Assembly: GCF_018263905.1 (NCBI RefSeq)
Contig: NZ_JAAFZU010000040.1
Coordinates: forward strand, 1-64,000
DNA from: Loktanella sp. SALINAS62
GTDB lineage: Bacteria; Pseudomonadota; Alphaproteobacteria; Rhodobacterales; Rhodobacteraceae
Length of the DNA stretch: 64,000 nt
Direction: 5' to 3'
Positions 24,963-33,824 of the stretch are shown here, one piece after another; position 1 is the stretch's first letter; each line of letters opens with the position of its first letter. Under the pieces are notes generated by a model. The model did not search any database, had not been told where the DNA came from, and saw only the letters and a list, made by a program, of their open reading frames with translations. The translations under genes were made by a program, and so were the position numbers.

Positions 24963-25669
24963 GCCAATTGCGGATTGCTGAAATATTCGGGCCGACGATC
25001 CAAGGCGAAGGCGCGCTGATTGGAGAGCCCACCGTCTTTGTGCGCACCGGCGGCTGTGATTATCGCTGCGTTTGGTGCGATAGCCTGCATGCCGTCGATA
25101 AGGCCCATCGCCACACGTGGGCGGCGATGTCCACCGACGCGGTTTGGGAAGAAGTGCAGCGCCTGTCCAAGGGCAATCCGTTGACGGTGTCCCTGTCCGG
25201 CGGCAACCCGGCCATCCAGGATTTCACGCAACTGATTGCCCTTGGCCACGCGCAGGGCTACCGTTTTGCTTGTGAAACCCAAGGGTCGATTGCAAAGCCT
25301 TGGTTCGGCGAGCTCGACACTCTGGTACTAAGCCCCAAGCCGCCCTCCAGCACAGAGATCGTCGATTGGGCGGCCTTTGATGCCTGCCTGCTGGTCGCAA
25401 AAGGCACTGGCAAGATCGTAATGAAAATCGTGATCTTCGACGATGCGGACTATGCTTGGGCACGCGCTGCAGCTGAAAAATACCCTGACTTGCCGCTCTA
25501 CCTCCAGCCCGGAAACCGTGAGGTCGATCCTGCCGTCGGAGTCGACCCGCAAATACTGGCCGATAAACTGGTGTGGCTGGCCGAAAAGACAATTCAAGAT
25601 AGCTGGTTTGCACCGCGGGTCTTGCCGCAATTGCATGTCCTGCTGTGGGGAAACAAGCGTGGTGTCTGA
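24959..25669 (+). CDS. queE: 7-carboxy-7-deazaguanine synthase (radical SAM)
   Basis: 236 residues from ATG 24959 within the end of que[21 protein letters not shown] is the QueE opening, then the radical-SAM cluster motif C33-x3-C37-x2-C40 in [23 protein letters not shown] is the SAM-binding GGNP motif and [12 protein letters not shown] the distal SAM/substrate loop. It rearranges carboxy-tetrahydropterin into the 7-deazaguanine ring. Iron-sulfur enzyme of the cytosol. Followed after 19 bases by queF. Confidence 0.96.
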   Translation: MSQLRIAEIFGPTIQGEGALIGEPTVFVRTGGCDYRCVWCDSLHAVDKAHRHTWAAMSTDAVWEEVQRLSKGNPLTVSLSGGNPAIQDFTQLIALGHAQGYRFACETQGSIAKPWFGELDTLVLSPKPPSSTEIVDWAAFDACLLVAKGTGKIVMKIVIFDDADYAWARAAAEKYPDLPLYLQPGNREVDPAVGVDPQILADKLVWLAEKTIQDSWFAPRVLPQLHVLLWGNKRGV

Positions 25670-25688
25670 CCCGTTCAAGGAGACTAAA

Positions 25689-26150
25689 GTGGAAACGATT
25701 TACAGTGACTTGAAACAGCTGGGCGGCCAGACCGATTTGCCGTCCTCTCCCGAAGAGGCTGTTCTGGAACGGGTGTCGAACCCGCAAGCCGACGTGGCCT
25801 ATTGCGTGCGCTTTACCGCTCCCGAGTTTACATCGCTATGCCCCATGACGGGTCAGCCCGATTTCGCACATTTGGTCATTGATTATGTACCGGGCGAGTT
25901 TCTCGTCGAGTCCAAATCGCTCAAACTTTTTCTGGGGTCATTTCGCAACCACGGCGCATTCCACGAAGATTGTACCATCTCGATTGCGCGGCGTTTGGTC
26001 GACCTTCTGAATCCGCAATGGTTGCGGATCGGAGGTTACTGGTATCCGCGCGGCGGAATCCCGATCGATGTCTTTTGGCAAACTGGGCCCATGCCAGAAG
26101 GTGTGTGGATCCCAGACCAAGGCGTGCCGCCCTATCGCGGCAGAGGGTAG
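25689..26150 (+). CDS. queF: NADPH-dependent preQ0 reductase, short form
   Basis: 153 residues from GTG 25689; AAGGAG (25677-25682) sits 6 bases before it, so this start is preferred over the GTG at 25662. The nucleophilic cysteine C51 lies in [14 protein letters not shown], the QueF signature [20 protein letters not shown] is complete, and RGGIPIDVF follows. It reduces the nitrile of preQ0 to the amine preQ1, the tRNA-inserted base. Single-domain length (about 150) is the usual alphaproteobacterial form. Last gene of the operon. Confidence 0.96.
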   Translation: METIYSDLKQLGGQTDLPSSPEEAVLERVSNPQADVAYCVRFTAPEFTSLCPMTGQPDFAHLVIDYVPGEFLVESKSLKLFLGSFRNHGAFHEDCTISIARRLVDLLNPQWLRIGGYWYPRGGIPIDVFWQTGPMPEGVWIPDQGVPPYRGRG

Positions 26151-26542
26151 ATCGGGCTGACTGCCGGCATTAGATCGGTTGCAGCGTTTTTCCTTGATCG
26201 AACACTTCAGCAGCTCGAGAGCGGCCCTTACCGGCCACTCAGCACCGTATTGCCTGCCGCACCGCAGCATTCTCTTAGCGGTCATGCGATGGATCGTCGA
26301 ATGTTGCATTCCGGAAAGTACGATGTGCGATTTGTCGCATCCAGATAAGCGGCGCCAGCCAAACCATATGGCTCATCGCCATCCTCTTCGCGATTTCAGA
26401 ACACGATCTATGAAGTGGCACGTTGTCGTTCACCCCACGGCCAGCCAGCGACTTGTCTCATCTGTGATCGTAGAACGCGTCCGCATCTGGCTGCGAATCT
26501 CATCCACAATGTTTGCCGTAACCACGCCATTGCGACCGCAGC
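26151..26542. other. Unassigned region between queF and an IS66 relic
   Basis: About 390 bases. A minus-strand frame (RAALELLKCSIKEKRCN) and a plus-strand frame are open but match nothing I recognise. No terminator was identified after queF. Confidence 0.4.
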
Positions 26543-27258
26543 TTACGCGGCTTGACTGTTCACGGCTGCCAGCGGCGTCCAATTCCACGGCAGTAGTTCA
26601 TCCAGCCGGTTGATCTTGTGATCATGGATGCGGTCGAGGATGTCAGCGAGATACGCCTGTAGATCAAGGCCGTTTAGCTTTGCGGTTTCAATGATCGTCA
26701 TGGCGCGTGCAAGTGTTTCCGCACCTGTATCAGCCCCGGCGAAGAGCCAGTTTTTTCTGCCGATTCCGATCGGGCGGAGGGCGCGTTAAGCTGGATTGTT
26801 GTCGATGGCCACACGACCGTCTGTCAGTAACAAGCTGAAGGCTTCCCCGCGATTGAGGCCATAGCGGAAAGCCTTGGCGAGATTGCTCTTGCCCGGAATG
26901 CGCAGGAGCTGCTGCTCGGACCACGCAAAGAAGGCCTCAACTTTTGTGAGGCTGAACTTTTGACGTGCCGCGTGACGGACGTCAGCAGTCTGGCCACTGA
27001 TGTCGCGCTCAATGTTATAGAGTTTGCCGATCCGGTCGAGCGCCTCGCGGGCGATCTCGGACTTGGTGGAAATCCAGAAGTCATGGAAGTCACGCCGCAG
27101 GTGGGCCCAACCGGCGGCCTCCCGCAAACGGGGTGTGCCATTGGGTTCAGGCGCTTAGTATAGCCTTTGTAGCCGTCTGCTTGAAGGATGCCGCGCGCAT
27201 TAGCCGGATGGCTGAGGACGTGTTCAGGCGCATTACCCCGTCCTAAATATTTGGCCAA
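26543..27258 (-). pseudogene. IS66-family transposase TnpC, truncated and broken
   Basis: Reading the minus strand: GNAPEHVLSHPANARGILQA and DGYKGY, then after a frameshift near 27130, REAAGWAHLRRDFHDFWIST, EALDRIGKLYNIERDI and LLTDGRVAIDNNPA. There the usual Glu of 'NNPAERALRPIGIGRKNW' is a TAA stop (26786), after which the frame continues to AVNSQAA at 26543. About half of a normal ~520-residue TnpC is present; the 5' half is deleted. It cannot make a working transposase. Confidence 0.9.
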
Positions 27259-27488
27259 TGAAAGCGACCGCGCTCCAAGACTTTATAGTAAAGGCAAAAG
27301 CCCTGCCCATCCCAATACAAAAGCTTCAACCGGTCCCCACGACTGCCCCGAAACGCAAAGACCGCACCATTGGCAGGCTTTTGTCGTAGCACGTCCTGGG
27401 CCAGCGCCGCCAACCCCGCGATCCCCTTGCGCATATCCGTCACACCACAGGCCAGATACACGCGACCGCCTGTGCCAGGACCGATCAT
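27243..27488 (-). pseudogene. IS66 accessory protein TnpB, C-terminally truncated
   Basis: 81 residues instead of about 115: MIGPGTGGRVYLACGVTDMR, then KPANGAVFAFRGSRGDRLKL and YKVLERGRFHWPN are classical IS66 Orf2 sequence. The usual tail (…LT..QL..LLEGIDWR..) is missing and the frame ends at the deletion joint near 27243, where TnpC sequence begins. Start overlaps the TnpA stop by 4 bases as in intact IS66 elements. Confidence 0.9.
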
Positions 27489-27904
27489 GCCGCCTCCACC
27501 GCGCGGATCAGCGCCGTCAGGGCGACCGGATCGGTCGTGCTGTCAAAGTGCAGACTGCGTCCGCCTCGCAAGCGCAATTCAACCACACTCGATGGCGGTG
27601 CCTCGGCGACCGGGACATGCGTCACCGGCACTCCGCCCGCAAATGGCAAGTCCAACGGAAAGAAAAGCGCCCCGGCATCGGGTGACCACAGGCCCTTCAG
27701 TTCATGCCGCCACGCATAAATCTGCTGCCGCGTGATTTCGTGACGCTGCGCCACCTGTGTCACCGTGGCCCCGTCGATCCCGACCGACATGACAATCTCA
27801 AGCTTGTCATCGTCATGCCAGAAGCGCCGCCGCTCCGCCCCAAGAATTTCCCCACGCATCGCAGACCCCGCAGAAGACACGTCGTTAGCGACGTAGTTAA
27901 ACAC
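27485..27904 (-). CDS. IS66 accessory protein TnpA
   Basis: 139 residues (a start at ATG 27856, MRGEILGAERRRFWHDDDKL, is equally plausible). It has a helix-turn-helix (VTQVAQRHEITRQQIYAWRH) characteristic of IS66 Orf1, and a C-terminal beta region (VVELRLRGGRSLHFDSTTDP). It looks intact, but it serves a dead element because TnpB and TnpC are truncated. Confidence 0.85.
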   Translation of the reverse strand: MFNYVANDVSSAGSAMRGEILGAERRRFWHDDDKLEIVMSVGIDGATVTQVAQRHEITRQQIYAWRHELKGLWSPDAGALFFPLDLPFAGGVPVTHVPVAEAPPSSVVELRLRGGRSLHFDSTTDPVALTALIRAVEAA

Positions 27905-27993
27905 GTGTCTTAGATCATCGTCCCGGCCTCAGGCAGGCGGTGCCAATGGCGCGGTTACTCCTGTCGCGACCATCAATGCATAGATTCCGGTTC

Positions 27994-28362
27994 CTACTTT
28001 TGCGCTTTGCGCTTTGCGTAGCGCCGGTCCCGTTCAGCTTTCCGGGCCGCTTCGTAGTCAGCAACGACGTCAACGCTCAGGTCTTTCTCAACGACCTTGA
28101 GTGATTCAGCCTCTGCTTTGGCAGCATTTTCGGCCGCCAGAGCGTCAGTGCGCACGGCGTCCTCCTCGTCGCGTTTGTTCTGCGCCCGCTCCGCTTGACG
28201 GGCGTCCCGGGCTGTCGCCACCGCTTGGCGCTCCTCCTGCCGCGCCACTCGGGTGGGTTCGGCAGCTTCCTGTGCGGCCCGGTGCGACTGCAGCAGGGCA
28301 GCTTTTGCATCGGCCGCAGCGCTACGACGGTCGGCGAAGTCATTCTTTTTGGGGTTTCTCAT
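27994..28362 (-). CDS. DUF6481-type highly charged helical protein
   Basis: 122 residues, almost entirely one Ala/Arg/Glu/Lys-rich helix: ADRRSAAADAKAALLQSHRA, then ARQEERQAVATARDARQAER and ARKAERDRRYAKRKAQK. This composition and the 'F..R...AA.AKKA.L....' opening match the DUF6481 family of alphaproteobacteria. Function is unknown; the long helix suggests a coiled coil or nucleic-acid association. Stands alone just beyond the IS66 relic. Confidence 0.8.
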   Translation of the reverse strand: MRNPKKNDFADRRSAAADAKAALLQSHRAAQEAAEPTRVARQEERQAVATARDARQAERAQNKRDEEDAVRTDALAAENAAKAEAESLKVVEKDLSVDVVADYEAARKAERDRRYAKRKAQK

Positions 28363-28501
28363 GTTTTTGTTCCGTTGGACGTATTGTTGCTCAAATTGTC
28401 AGGCATGGTCGACGTAATACAAGACGAGCACGGCGACCAGCCTGTCCTCCCGCCACCAAACTTCATAGCCGGTTGAATGAGCACCGGCAGTCCAGGACCT
28501 G

Positions 28502-28609
28502 CTATAGCAGGCACCAAATGATCCCTGTCGCCAAAGCGCCTGCTGTCAGCAGTGTCGCCAGCACTGTCATTTGCAGGTGTGGCTGCGTCAGGACGTCATG
28601 TTCTTTCAT
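28502..28609 (-). CDS. Possible 35-residue membrane miniprotein
   Basis: A short frame reads MKEHDVLTQPHLQMTVLATL then LTAGALATGIIWCLL and stops at 28502. One clear membrane helix (residues ~14-35). The ribosome site is weak (CCAGGCAACGT). It could be a genuine miniprotein or a chance frame; the sensible composition and lone hydrophobic helix make it worth listing. Confidence 0.35.
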   Translation of the reverse strand: MKEHDVLTQPHLQMTVLATLLTAGALATGIIWCLL

Positions 28610-28704
28610 ACGTTGCCTGGCTTTGCCGAACCGGATTGTCGTCGGAAGAATGATGCGCCAGTATTCCTTCAGTATCTCTGAACCTGAACGCGACCGCTGG
28701 GACT

Positions 28705-30141
28705 ATGAACAAAAAGGCCCTCAATACGACCAATCTTGAAAAGCTGGGCGCGGAAACGCTTGCCGCCTTAGTGATGGATCTTGTTCAGGGCAGCGCTACT
28801 TTGCAACGCAGAGCCCGGCTTGAGATCAGTGCGGCGCAGGGTCCGAAGGATATTTCCGCGGATATCCGGAAGCGGTTCGCCACGTTGCGTCGCTCAACGG
28901 CTTTTGTGGACTGGCGAAAGCAGAAGACGTTGGTCAAAGACCTTGCCGGTCTTGTGCACATGATCGAGACGAATATTGCCCCGCTAAATGCAGACGACGC
29001 ATTCGATCTGCTCTGGTCGTTCCTGCAGTTGGCACCTTCGGTCCATGAGCGCACCGATGACAGCAATGGGGCGGTGGGTGCCGTCTTTGGTGAAGCCATC
29101 GACGCTATCGCCACCATTTCCCCACGTATCTCCGTAGATTCCAAAGCGCTTGCGGAGCGTATTCTGGATGCCGTGGCTGACGCGGGCTACGGCGAGTTCG
29201 ACGGTATCATTGCCGCAACGGCGAATGCCTTGGGTGACGCAGGTCTTGAGCATTTGAAGGTCGTGACGAAGGCTTGGGCCGACATTCCGCCAAGTGCGGA
29301 TGACATCGAGAGATACAGCGGCTTCGGCCTATCGACCTCTGCCACCGACAGATTCCGGCGGAACAAGGATCTGACACGATCAATCATCCTTGCGGACGTC
29401 GCAGACGCGCAGGGTGACGTCGACGCCTACATGGCGCGATACTCATCGAAACAGCTGACCTATGGCACGATCGCGCCAGGCGTTGCATGGCGGCTGCTGG
29501 ATGCTGACCGTGTGGACGAGGCTGTTGCGATCGTGCGCAAGGCTATGACTGCGGATGCAGAGAGTTCCTACAGGCCGTCCCGCCATGACCTTGATCTGGT
29601 GTATGTGGAATGCCTTGAGCGGCAGGGCCGGACAGCAGATCTGATTGAACACCTCTGGCTGAGTTTCACCGAGACGCTGGACGTGGACAGCCTGAGGAAG
29701 ATTTTGAAATTATTGCCTGACTTTGAAGACGTCGCGGCAGAAGAAAAGGCTCTGGACCTCGCAGAAGTCTTCCCCGATCTGGAGGCTGCGATCGATTTTC
29801 TGGTGTCCTGGCCCGCACTGGCCCGCGCCTCACGTATGGTGATGGCCCGCTCGGACGAACTGAACGGCAATCGATATGAAACATTGACCCCGGCCGCCGA
29901 CGCTCTGTCCGACAAGCACCCGCTCGCTGCTGTTCTATTGCGACGCGCGATGATCGACGATGCGCTCGATGGCGGGAAATCAACGCGATACCGTCATGCT
30001 GCTCGGCACCTTGCCGAATGCTGGTCGAGTGACACCGTCATCAAGGACTATGATGCCGTTGCAGACCATGGAGCGTTCTTGGCGCATCTGAAGCAAAAAC
30101 ATCAGCGAAAGTTAGGCTTTTGGGAACTCGTCGACGGGTAG
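28705..30141 (+). CDS. DUF6880-type protein
   Basis: 478 residues. The opening LNTTNLEKLGAETLAALVMD with RRARLEISAAQGPK is typical of the DUF6880 family. The rest is all-helical and repeat-like (LGDAGLEHLKVVTKAWADIP, YVECLERQGRTADLIEHLWL), suggesting an alpha-solenoid scaffold, and ends QKHQRKLGFWELVDG. No signal peptide or membrane segment, so cytosolic. Biological role unknown. Single gene with no operon partner. Confidence 0.85.
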   Translation: MNKKALNTTNLEKLGAETLAALVMDLVQGSATLQRRARLEISAAQGPKDISADIRKRFATLRRSTAFVDWRKQKTLVKDLAGLVHMIETNIAPLNADDAFDLLWSFLQLAPSVHERTDDSNGAVGAVFGEAIDAIATISPRISVDSKALAERILDAVADAGYGEFDGIIAATANALGDAGLEHLKVVTKAWADIPPSADDIERYSGFGLSTSATDRFRRNKDLTRSIILADVADAQGDVDAYMARYSSKQLTYGTIAPGVAWRLLDADRVDEAVAIVRKAMTADAESSYRPSRHDLDLVYVECLERQGRTADLIEHLWLSFTETLDVDSLRKILKLLPDFEDVAAEEKALDLAEVFPDLEAAIDFLVSWPALARASRMVMARSDELNGNRYETLTPAADALSDKHPLAAVLLRRAMIDDALDGGKSTRYRHAARHLAECWSSDTVIKDYDAVADHGAFLAHLKQKHQRKLGFWELVDG

Positions 30142-30455
30142 TTTTCGGTTCATAGCAGCCATCCATCGACTGGTTGCTGCGCTGCGACGCGGCCCAGCAT
30201 TCCGGCCATTCGCTGCGACTGCGAGATAGATTGATCGACGAATGCACACAACGCGGACAAAGCTAATCTTTCCATCAGAATGATGCAGGTCAGCTTCGTG
30301 ATCCGGAGGAAGGCATGGCTCCCCGTTCGGGCGGCATCCCAATCTGCAAGTGTTGTGCGTGTGAAGCGCACTCCTGGACAATCGTGCGGCGACCGGTGGT
30401 CTCGGCTGCGGCCTCTCTTGCAATAGAGAAATATGAGCTTTGAACAGCCCTTCCG
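30142..30455. other. Intergenic, no gene recognised
   Basis: About 310 bases between convergent genes. Two minus-strand frames are open but lack ribosome sites and recognisable motifs. Confidence 0.5.
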
Positions 30456-32006
30456 TCAGAACCCTTGCCGAGCCAGTTCGGCGGCAATACGCGCCCGAGA
30501 TTTAACGTCACGTGTCGGGAAAGCCGTGAAGTAGTCCGCCGCGGTCGCATCCGGCTTGCGCCGGCGGATGTCTTGCCCGAGGGAGCCGGTCCGTTCGTGC
30601 CGGTCGGCCAGCCCGTTGGCGACAAGCGCGATCATCCCGATGAGGTAGTGCGCGCCAGGCTGGGCTGCGGCACGGTCGGCCCAGCCCGCGGCGGCTTCGT
30701 AATCTTCCAGCTGCATGAGCATCTGCGCGCGCACGCCATGCACGCCATAGAGTAGCGGGTCGAGCGGGCTAAGATGCAGGGAGGTGTCGAGCGCAGCGGT
30801 GGTCGCGGCAGCGTCACCGATCAGCATCGCGGTGAAGGCCGAGGCATAGAAGCCCTGCGCGTAATTCGGATTCAAAGCGGTAGCCCGCGAAAGCCACTCG
30901 GCCGCGACCTCCGGCTCATCAGTCAACCAGAACGACCGCCCCATCGTGAAGTTTGCGAAGGGGTCGAGCGCGTCGAATTCCATCGCTCGCTCGGCGTGGT
31001 GCCGGGTTGCGCGCACCGCCGCCGGCCTGTCGGGATCGAGCCGCAGGAACGCCGAAAGGAAGCTGGTGAACGACAGGCCCGCATGGGCGCGGGCGAACGT
31101 GGGATCGGACGCGACGGCACGTTCGAAACAAGTCAGCGCCTGCTCGGTATCCGCCGTGGTGAAACGGTAGAGATGCCGCAGCCCGACATGGTAGTTGGCC
31201 CAGGCATCCAGGTCCTCAAGCTTGTTAAGCTCAGCAACGCGCGCCTCATTAAACGGGATATGCGTCTCGAGCGCGGCAACAAGATGGGCGACGATGCGCG
31301 ACCTCAACTCGTCCATCTCGTCGAGTTGAGACTCGAGCCGGTCGGCCCAAAGCACCTGCCGCGACTTGGCGTCGACCAGTTCCAGCGTCACCGCCAGCCC
31401 TGTGCCGCGACACTCGATTATCCCTGCAAGGACGTAGCGCGCTGACAGGGCCTTAGTGACCATGTCCATGTCTGCCTCACCCTCTCTGAAACGGAATGAC
31501 GAGCCGCGCGCGATCACCGCCAGCCAGCGCAGCCGCGAAAGCGCCTCGATGATTTCGTGCGGGATCGCTTCGGCGAACACGGCAAGTGTTGGCTCAAGCC
31601 CAAGCGGTCTGAAGGGCAGGATCGCGATCGACGGTTTTCCGAAGATCTGTTCGGGGGGCTCAATGGTGGGCGCGCCATGGAGCACGCAGGCGGGCATCGT
31701 TGTCGTGACCTTCGCGACGAAGCGGAAGCCTCGCCCGTGGACTGTCTGGATCATCTCTTGACGCGCGCCGTCGTCGTCCAAGGCCTGCCGCACCGAGCGG
31801 ATTCGACTGGAGATGCTGGCATCCGAAACGGCCCGCCCGTGCCAGACCGCCTCGACCACTTCGTCCTTTGAGACCATGCGATCATGATGCCGGACGAGGT
31901 GAATCAACAAGGCAAGCACTTGGGGCTCGAGCGGGACGGCAACGCCGTGGCGCGCAAGCTGGAACCCATCCGGGTCGAGATGAAAATCTCCGAACGTCCA
32001 AGCCAT
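30456..32006 (-). CDS. CadC-like winged-helix regulator with TPR domain
   Basis: 516 residues. Residues 1-100 are an OmpR/CadC-type winged helix: FGDFHLDPDGFQLARHGVAV, then LEPQVLALLIHLVRHHDRMV, SKDEVVEAVWHGRAVSDASI and IQTVHGRGFRFVA. The middle contains a TolB/adenylate-cyclase-like region (SIAILPFRPLG) and the C-terminal half TPR-type helices (ALTCFERAVASDPTFARAHA, WLSRATALNPNYAQGFYASA). No membrane helix, unlike CadC itself. It faces away from the cupin and PLP-enzyme genes with 136 bases between, so it is the likely regulator of that set. Confidence 0.88.
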   Translation of the reverse strand: MAWTFGDFHLDPDGFQLARHGVAVPLEPQVLALLIHLVRHHDRMVSKDEVVEAVWHGRAVSDASISSRIRSVRQALDDDGARQEMIQTVHGRGFRFVAKVTTTMPACVLHGAPTIEPPEQIFGKPSIAILPFRPLGLEPTLAVFAEAIPHEIIEALSRLRWLAVIARGSSFRFREGEADMDMVTKALSARYVLAGIIECRGTGLAVTLELVDAKSRQVLWADRLESQLDEMDELRSRIVAHLVAALETHIPFNEARVAELNKLEDLDAWANYHVGLRHLYRFTTADTEQALTCFERAVASDPTFARAHAGLSFTSFLSAFLRLDPDRPAAVRATRHHAERAMEFDALDPFANFTMGRSFWLTDEPEVAAEWLSRATALNPNYAQGFYASAFTAMLIGDAAATTAALDTSLHLSPLDPLLYGVHGVRAQMLMQLEDYEAAAGWADRAAAQPGAHYLIGMIALVANGLADRHERTGSLGQDIRRRKPDATAADYFTAFPTRDVKSRARIAAELARQGF

Positions 32007-32142
32007 GAAGAAACATACACGAAAATGGCTGCGTCCTACAGGAAATCTTCAGATCGCCTTCAAGCATTGGGCGCTGCCTTGGGTAAAATGGACGGTGTAA
32101 GTGGGATGGACCCACTAGCCTCTCAGGAATGGAGACAGGATC

Positions 32143-32511
32143 ATGACGGCACAACCGATTGAAATCCGGAGGTTCGAGACCCCGGACCAGCGGCTCGACA
32201 TGAAGGAAATGGGTGGCATCTCGATCCTCCAGATGGCCGACGGCAGCACCGGAATGCACGCCATCTTTGAAGAGGGCTGGACCTGGGAGAAAGATGAAAA
32301 GCCGCTGCTGGGGTCTCCGGATGCCTGCCCGATGCGGCACACCGGCTACTGCCTATCAGGAAAGCTGGTGGTGCGCATGTTGGACACCGGCGCGGAAACA
32401 CACATCGGCAAGGGCGACTTCTTTGAAATCCCACCGGGGCACGATGCCTACGTCGACGGAGCGGAACGGGTCGAGATGATCCTCTTCGCACCGCCGGAGC
32501 ATCAGCACTGA
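32143..32511 (+). CDS. Small cupin protein
   Basis: 122 residues. MRHTGYCLSGKLVVRML fits a cupin barrel strand pair with the H...G motif, and DFFEIPPGHDAYVDGAERVE is cupin motif 2 (PPGHDA). Histidines at both motifs could bind a metal. Such proteins act as binding proteins, isomerases or dioxygenases; the substrate is unknown. It is the first plus-strand gene opposite the CadC-like regulator and is followed by a DUF4242 relic and two PLP enzymes. Confidence 0.85.
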   Translation: MTAQPIEIRRFETPDQRLDMKEMGGISILQMADGSTGMHAIFEEGWTWEKDEKPLLGSPDACPMRHTGYCLSGKLVVRMLDTGAETHIGKGDFFEIPPGHDAYVDGAERVEMILFAPPEHQH

Positions 32512-32578
32512 CCTGGTAGGGCGCCGTCGCAAAGCGATTTGAAGCCTCAGTCATCCCCCTCGAAGGAAGGGCAGCAAC

Positions 32579-32667
32579 ATGCGGAAATACATCATCGAAC
32601 GTTTCCGGCCGACGCCATCACCGAGGTCAGAACCATCATCGACCCGACGACAGGCACGCCCGTCTGA
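32579..32667 (+). pseudogene. DUF4242 protein relic with internal deletion
   Basis: It opens MRKYIIER, the invariant start of DUF4242 (small nickel-binding-like) proteins, and 8 codons later, one frame over, continues FPADAITEVRTIIDPTTGTP before a stop at 32667. That is the family's C-terminus. The ~60 central residues are gone, so a deletion joined the two ends. It has a good GGAAGG upstream. It shows that this operon once held an additional gene between the cupin and the PLP enzymes. Confidence 0.65.
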
Positions 32668-32741
32668 GAATGCGAGATGCCTTCGCGCGAAATCCCGCAC
32701 CGCAGCCCGTCAACCACCCTTAACAGGACCGGAGAATTGCC

Positions 32742-33821
32742 ATGGACGCCGTGACGGCACACACGACCAGTGGACGCGGACACCTTTATGGCAGCGTTCT
32801 CGACACGATCGGCGACACGCCCGCGATCAGGATTAACCGTCTCGCCCCCAAAGGCGTCGAGCTTTACGTCAAGGCCGAGTTCTTCAATCCCGCCGGCTCG
32901 GTCAAGGACCGGCTGGCGCTGAGCATCATCGATGAAGCCGAGAGGAACGGCAGCCTGCGTCCCGGTCAGACGGTGGTCGAGGCGACCTCGGGAAACACCG
33001 GGATCGGGCTGGCCATGGTCTGCGCCGCGAAGGGCTATCCGCTGGTGGTGACGATGGCCGACAGCTTCTCGGTCGAGCGGCGCAAGCTGATGCGGATGAT
33101 GGGTGCGAGGGTCGTGTTGACGCCGCGGGCGGAAAAGGGTCTTGGCATGTATCGCAAGGCGGTGGAGTTGGCGGAGGCGAATGGTTGGTTCCTTGCCCGC
33201 CAGTTCGAGACCGACGCCAACGCACGCATTCACGAAAATACAACGGCGCGGGAAATCATCGGGGATTTCGCCGACCAGCGTCTCGACTACTGGGTCACGG
33301 GGTATGGCACTGGCGGGACATTGGCGGGCGTGGCCCGGGTTCTGCGCCACGAGCGACCGGAGACGAAGATCGTCCTGTCGGAACCCGCCAATGCGCAACT
33401 TCTCGGCAGCGGTCATGTTCAGGCACGACATGCCGATCGCTCTCCCGCCGAAAGCCATCCGGCCTTCGAGCCGCACCCGATCCAGGGCTGGACGCCGGAC
33501 TTCATCCCGCATGTGCTGCAAGAAGCCGTCGACGACCGCCTCTATGACGAGTTGATACCTGTCGCCGGCCCGGATGGCGTCGACTGGGCACGAAAACTCG
33601 CCAAGACGGAAGGTATCCTGACCGGCGTCTCCGGAGGGGCCACATTCGCTGTCGCGATGCAGATCGCCGAACGGGCCGAACAGGGCGCCGTCATCCTCTG
33701 CATGCTCCCCGATACCGGCGAACGCTATATGTCAACGCCGCTCTTCGAGGCAATCCCCGAGGAGATGACCGAAGAAGAGGCCGCGCTGTCCCGCTCCACC
33801 CCCGGCTATTGGCTGGGCTGA
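32742..33821 (+). CDS. Cysteine-synthase-like PLP enzyme
   Basis: 359 residues. The PLP lysine K55 is in FNPAGSVKDRLAL, the phosphate-recognising loop is EATSGNTGIGLAM (~residues 84-96), and GYGTGGTLAGVARVL is the second glycine loop; TGVSGGATFAVAM follows near the C-terminus. This is the beta-elimination/replacement class (O-acetylserine sulfhydrylase, cystathionine beta-synthase relatives). The insert ending SHPAFEPHPIQGWTPDFIPH and an extended tail (SRSTPGYWLG) differ from housekeeping CysK, so a dedicated beta-substituted alanine synthase is plausible. Three bases separate it from the decarboxylase. Confidence 0.9.
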   Translation: MDAVTAHTTSGRGHLYGSVLDTIGDTPAIRINRLAPKGVELYVKAEFFNPAGSVKDRLALSIIDEAERNGSLRPGQTVVEATSGNTGIGLAMVCAAKGYPLVVTMADSFSVERRKLMRMMGARVVLTPRAEKGLGMYRKAVELAEANGWFLARQFETDANARIHENTTAREIIGDFADQRLDYWVTGYGTGGTLAGVARVLRHERPETKIVLSEPANAQLLGSGHVQARHADRSPAESHPAFEPHPIQGWTPDFIPHVLQEAVDDRLYDELIPVAGPDGVDWARKLAKTEGILTGVSGGATFAVAMQIAERAEQGAVILCMLPDTGERYMSTPLFEAIPEEMTEEEAALSRSTPGYWLG

Positions 33822-33824
33822 CCC

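Noticed and set aside
32592-33521. 309-codon minus-strand frame opposite the cysteine-synthase-like gene
   Set aside because: Codon-bias shadow; the plus-strand gene has all catalytic motifs.
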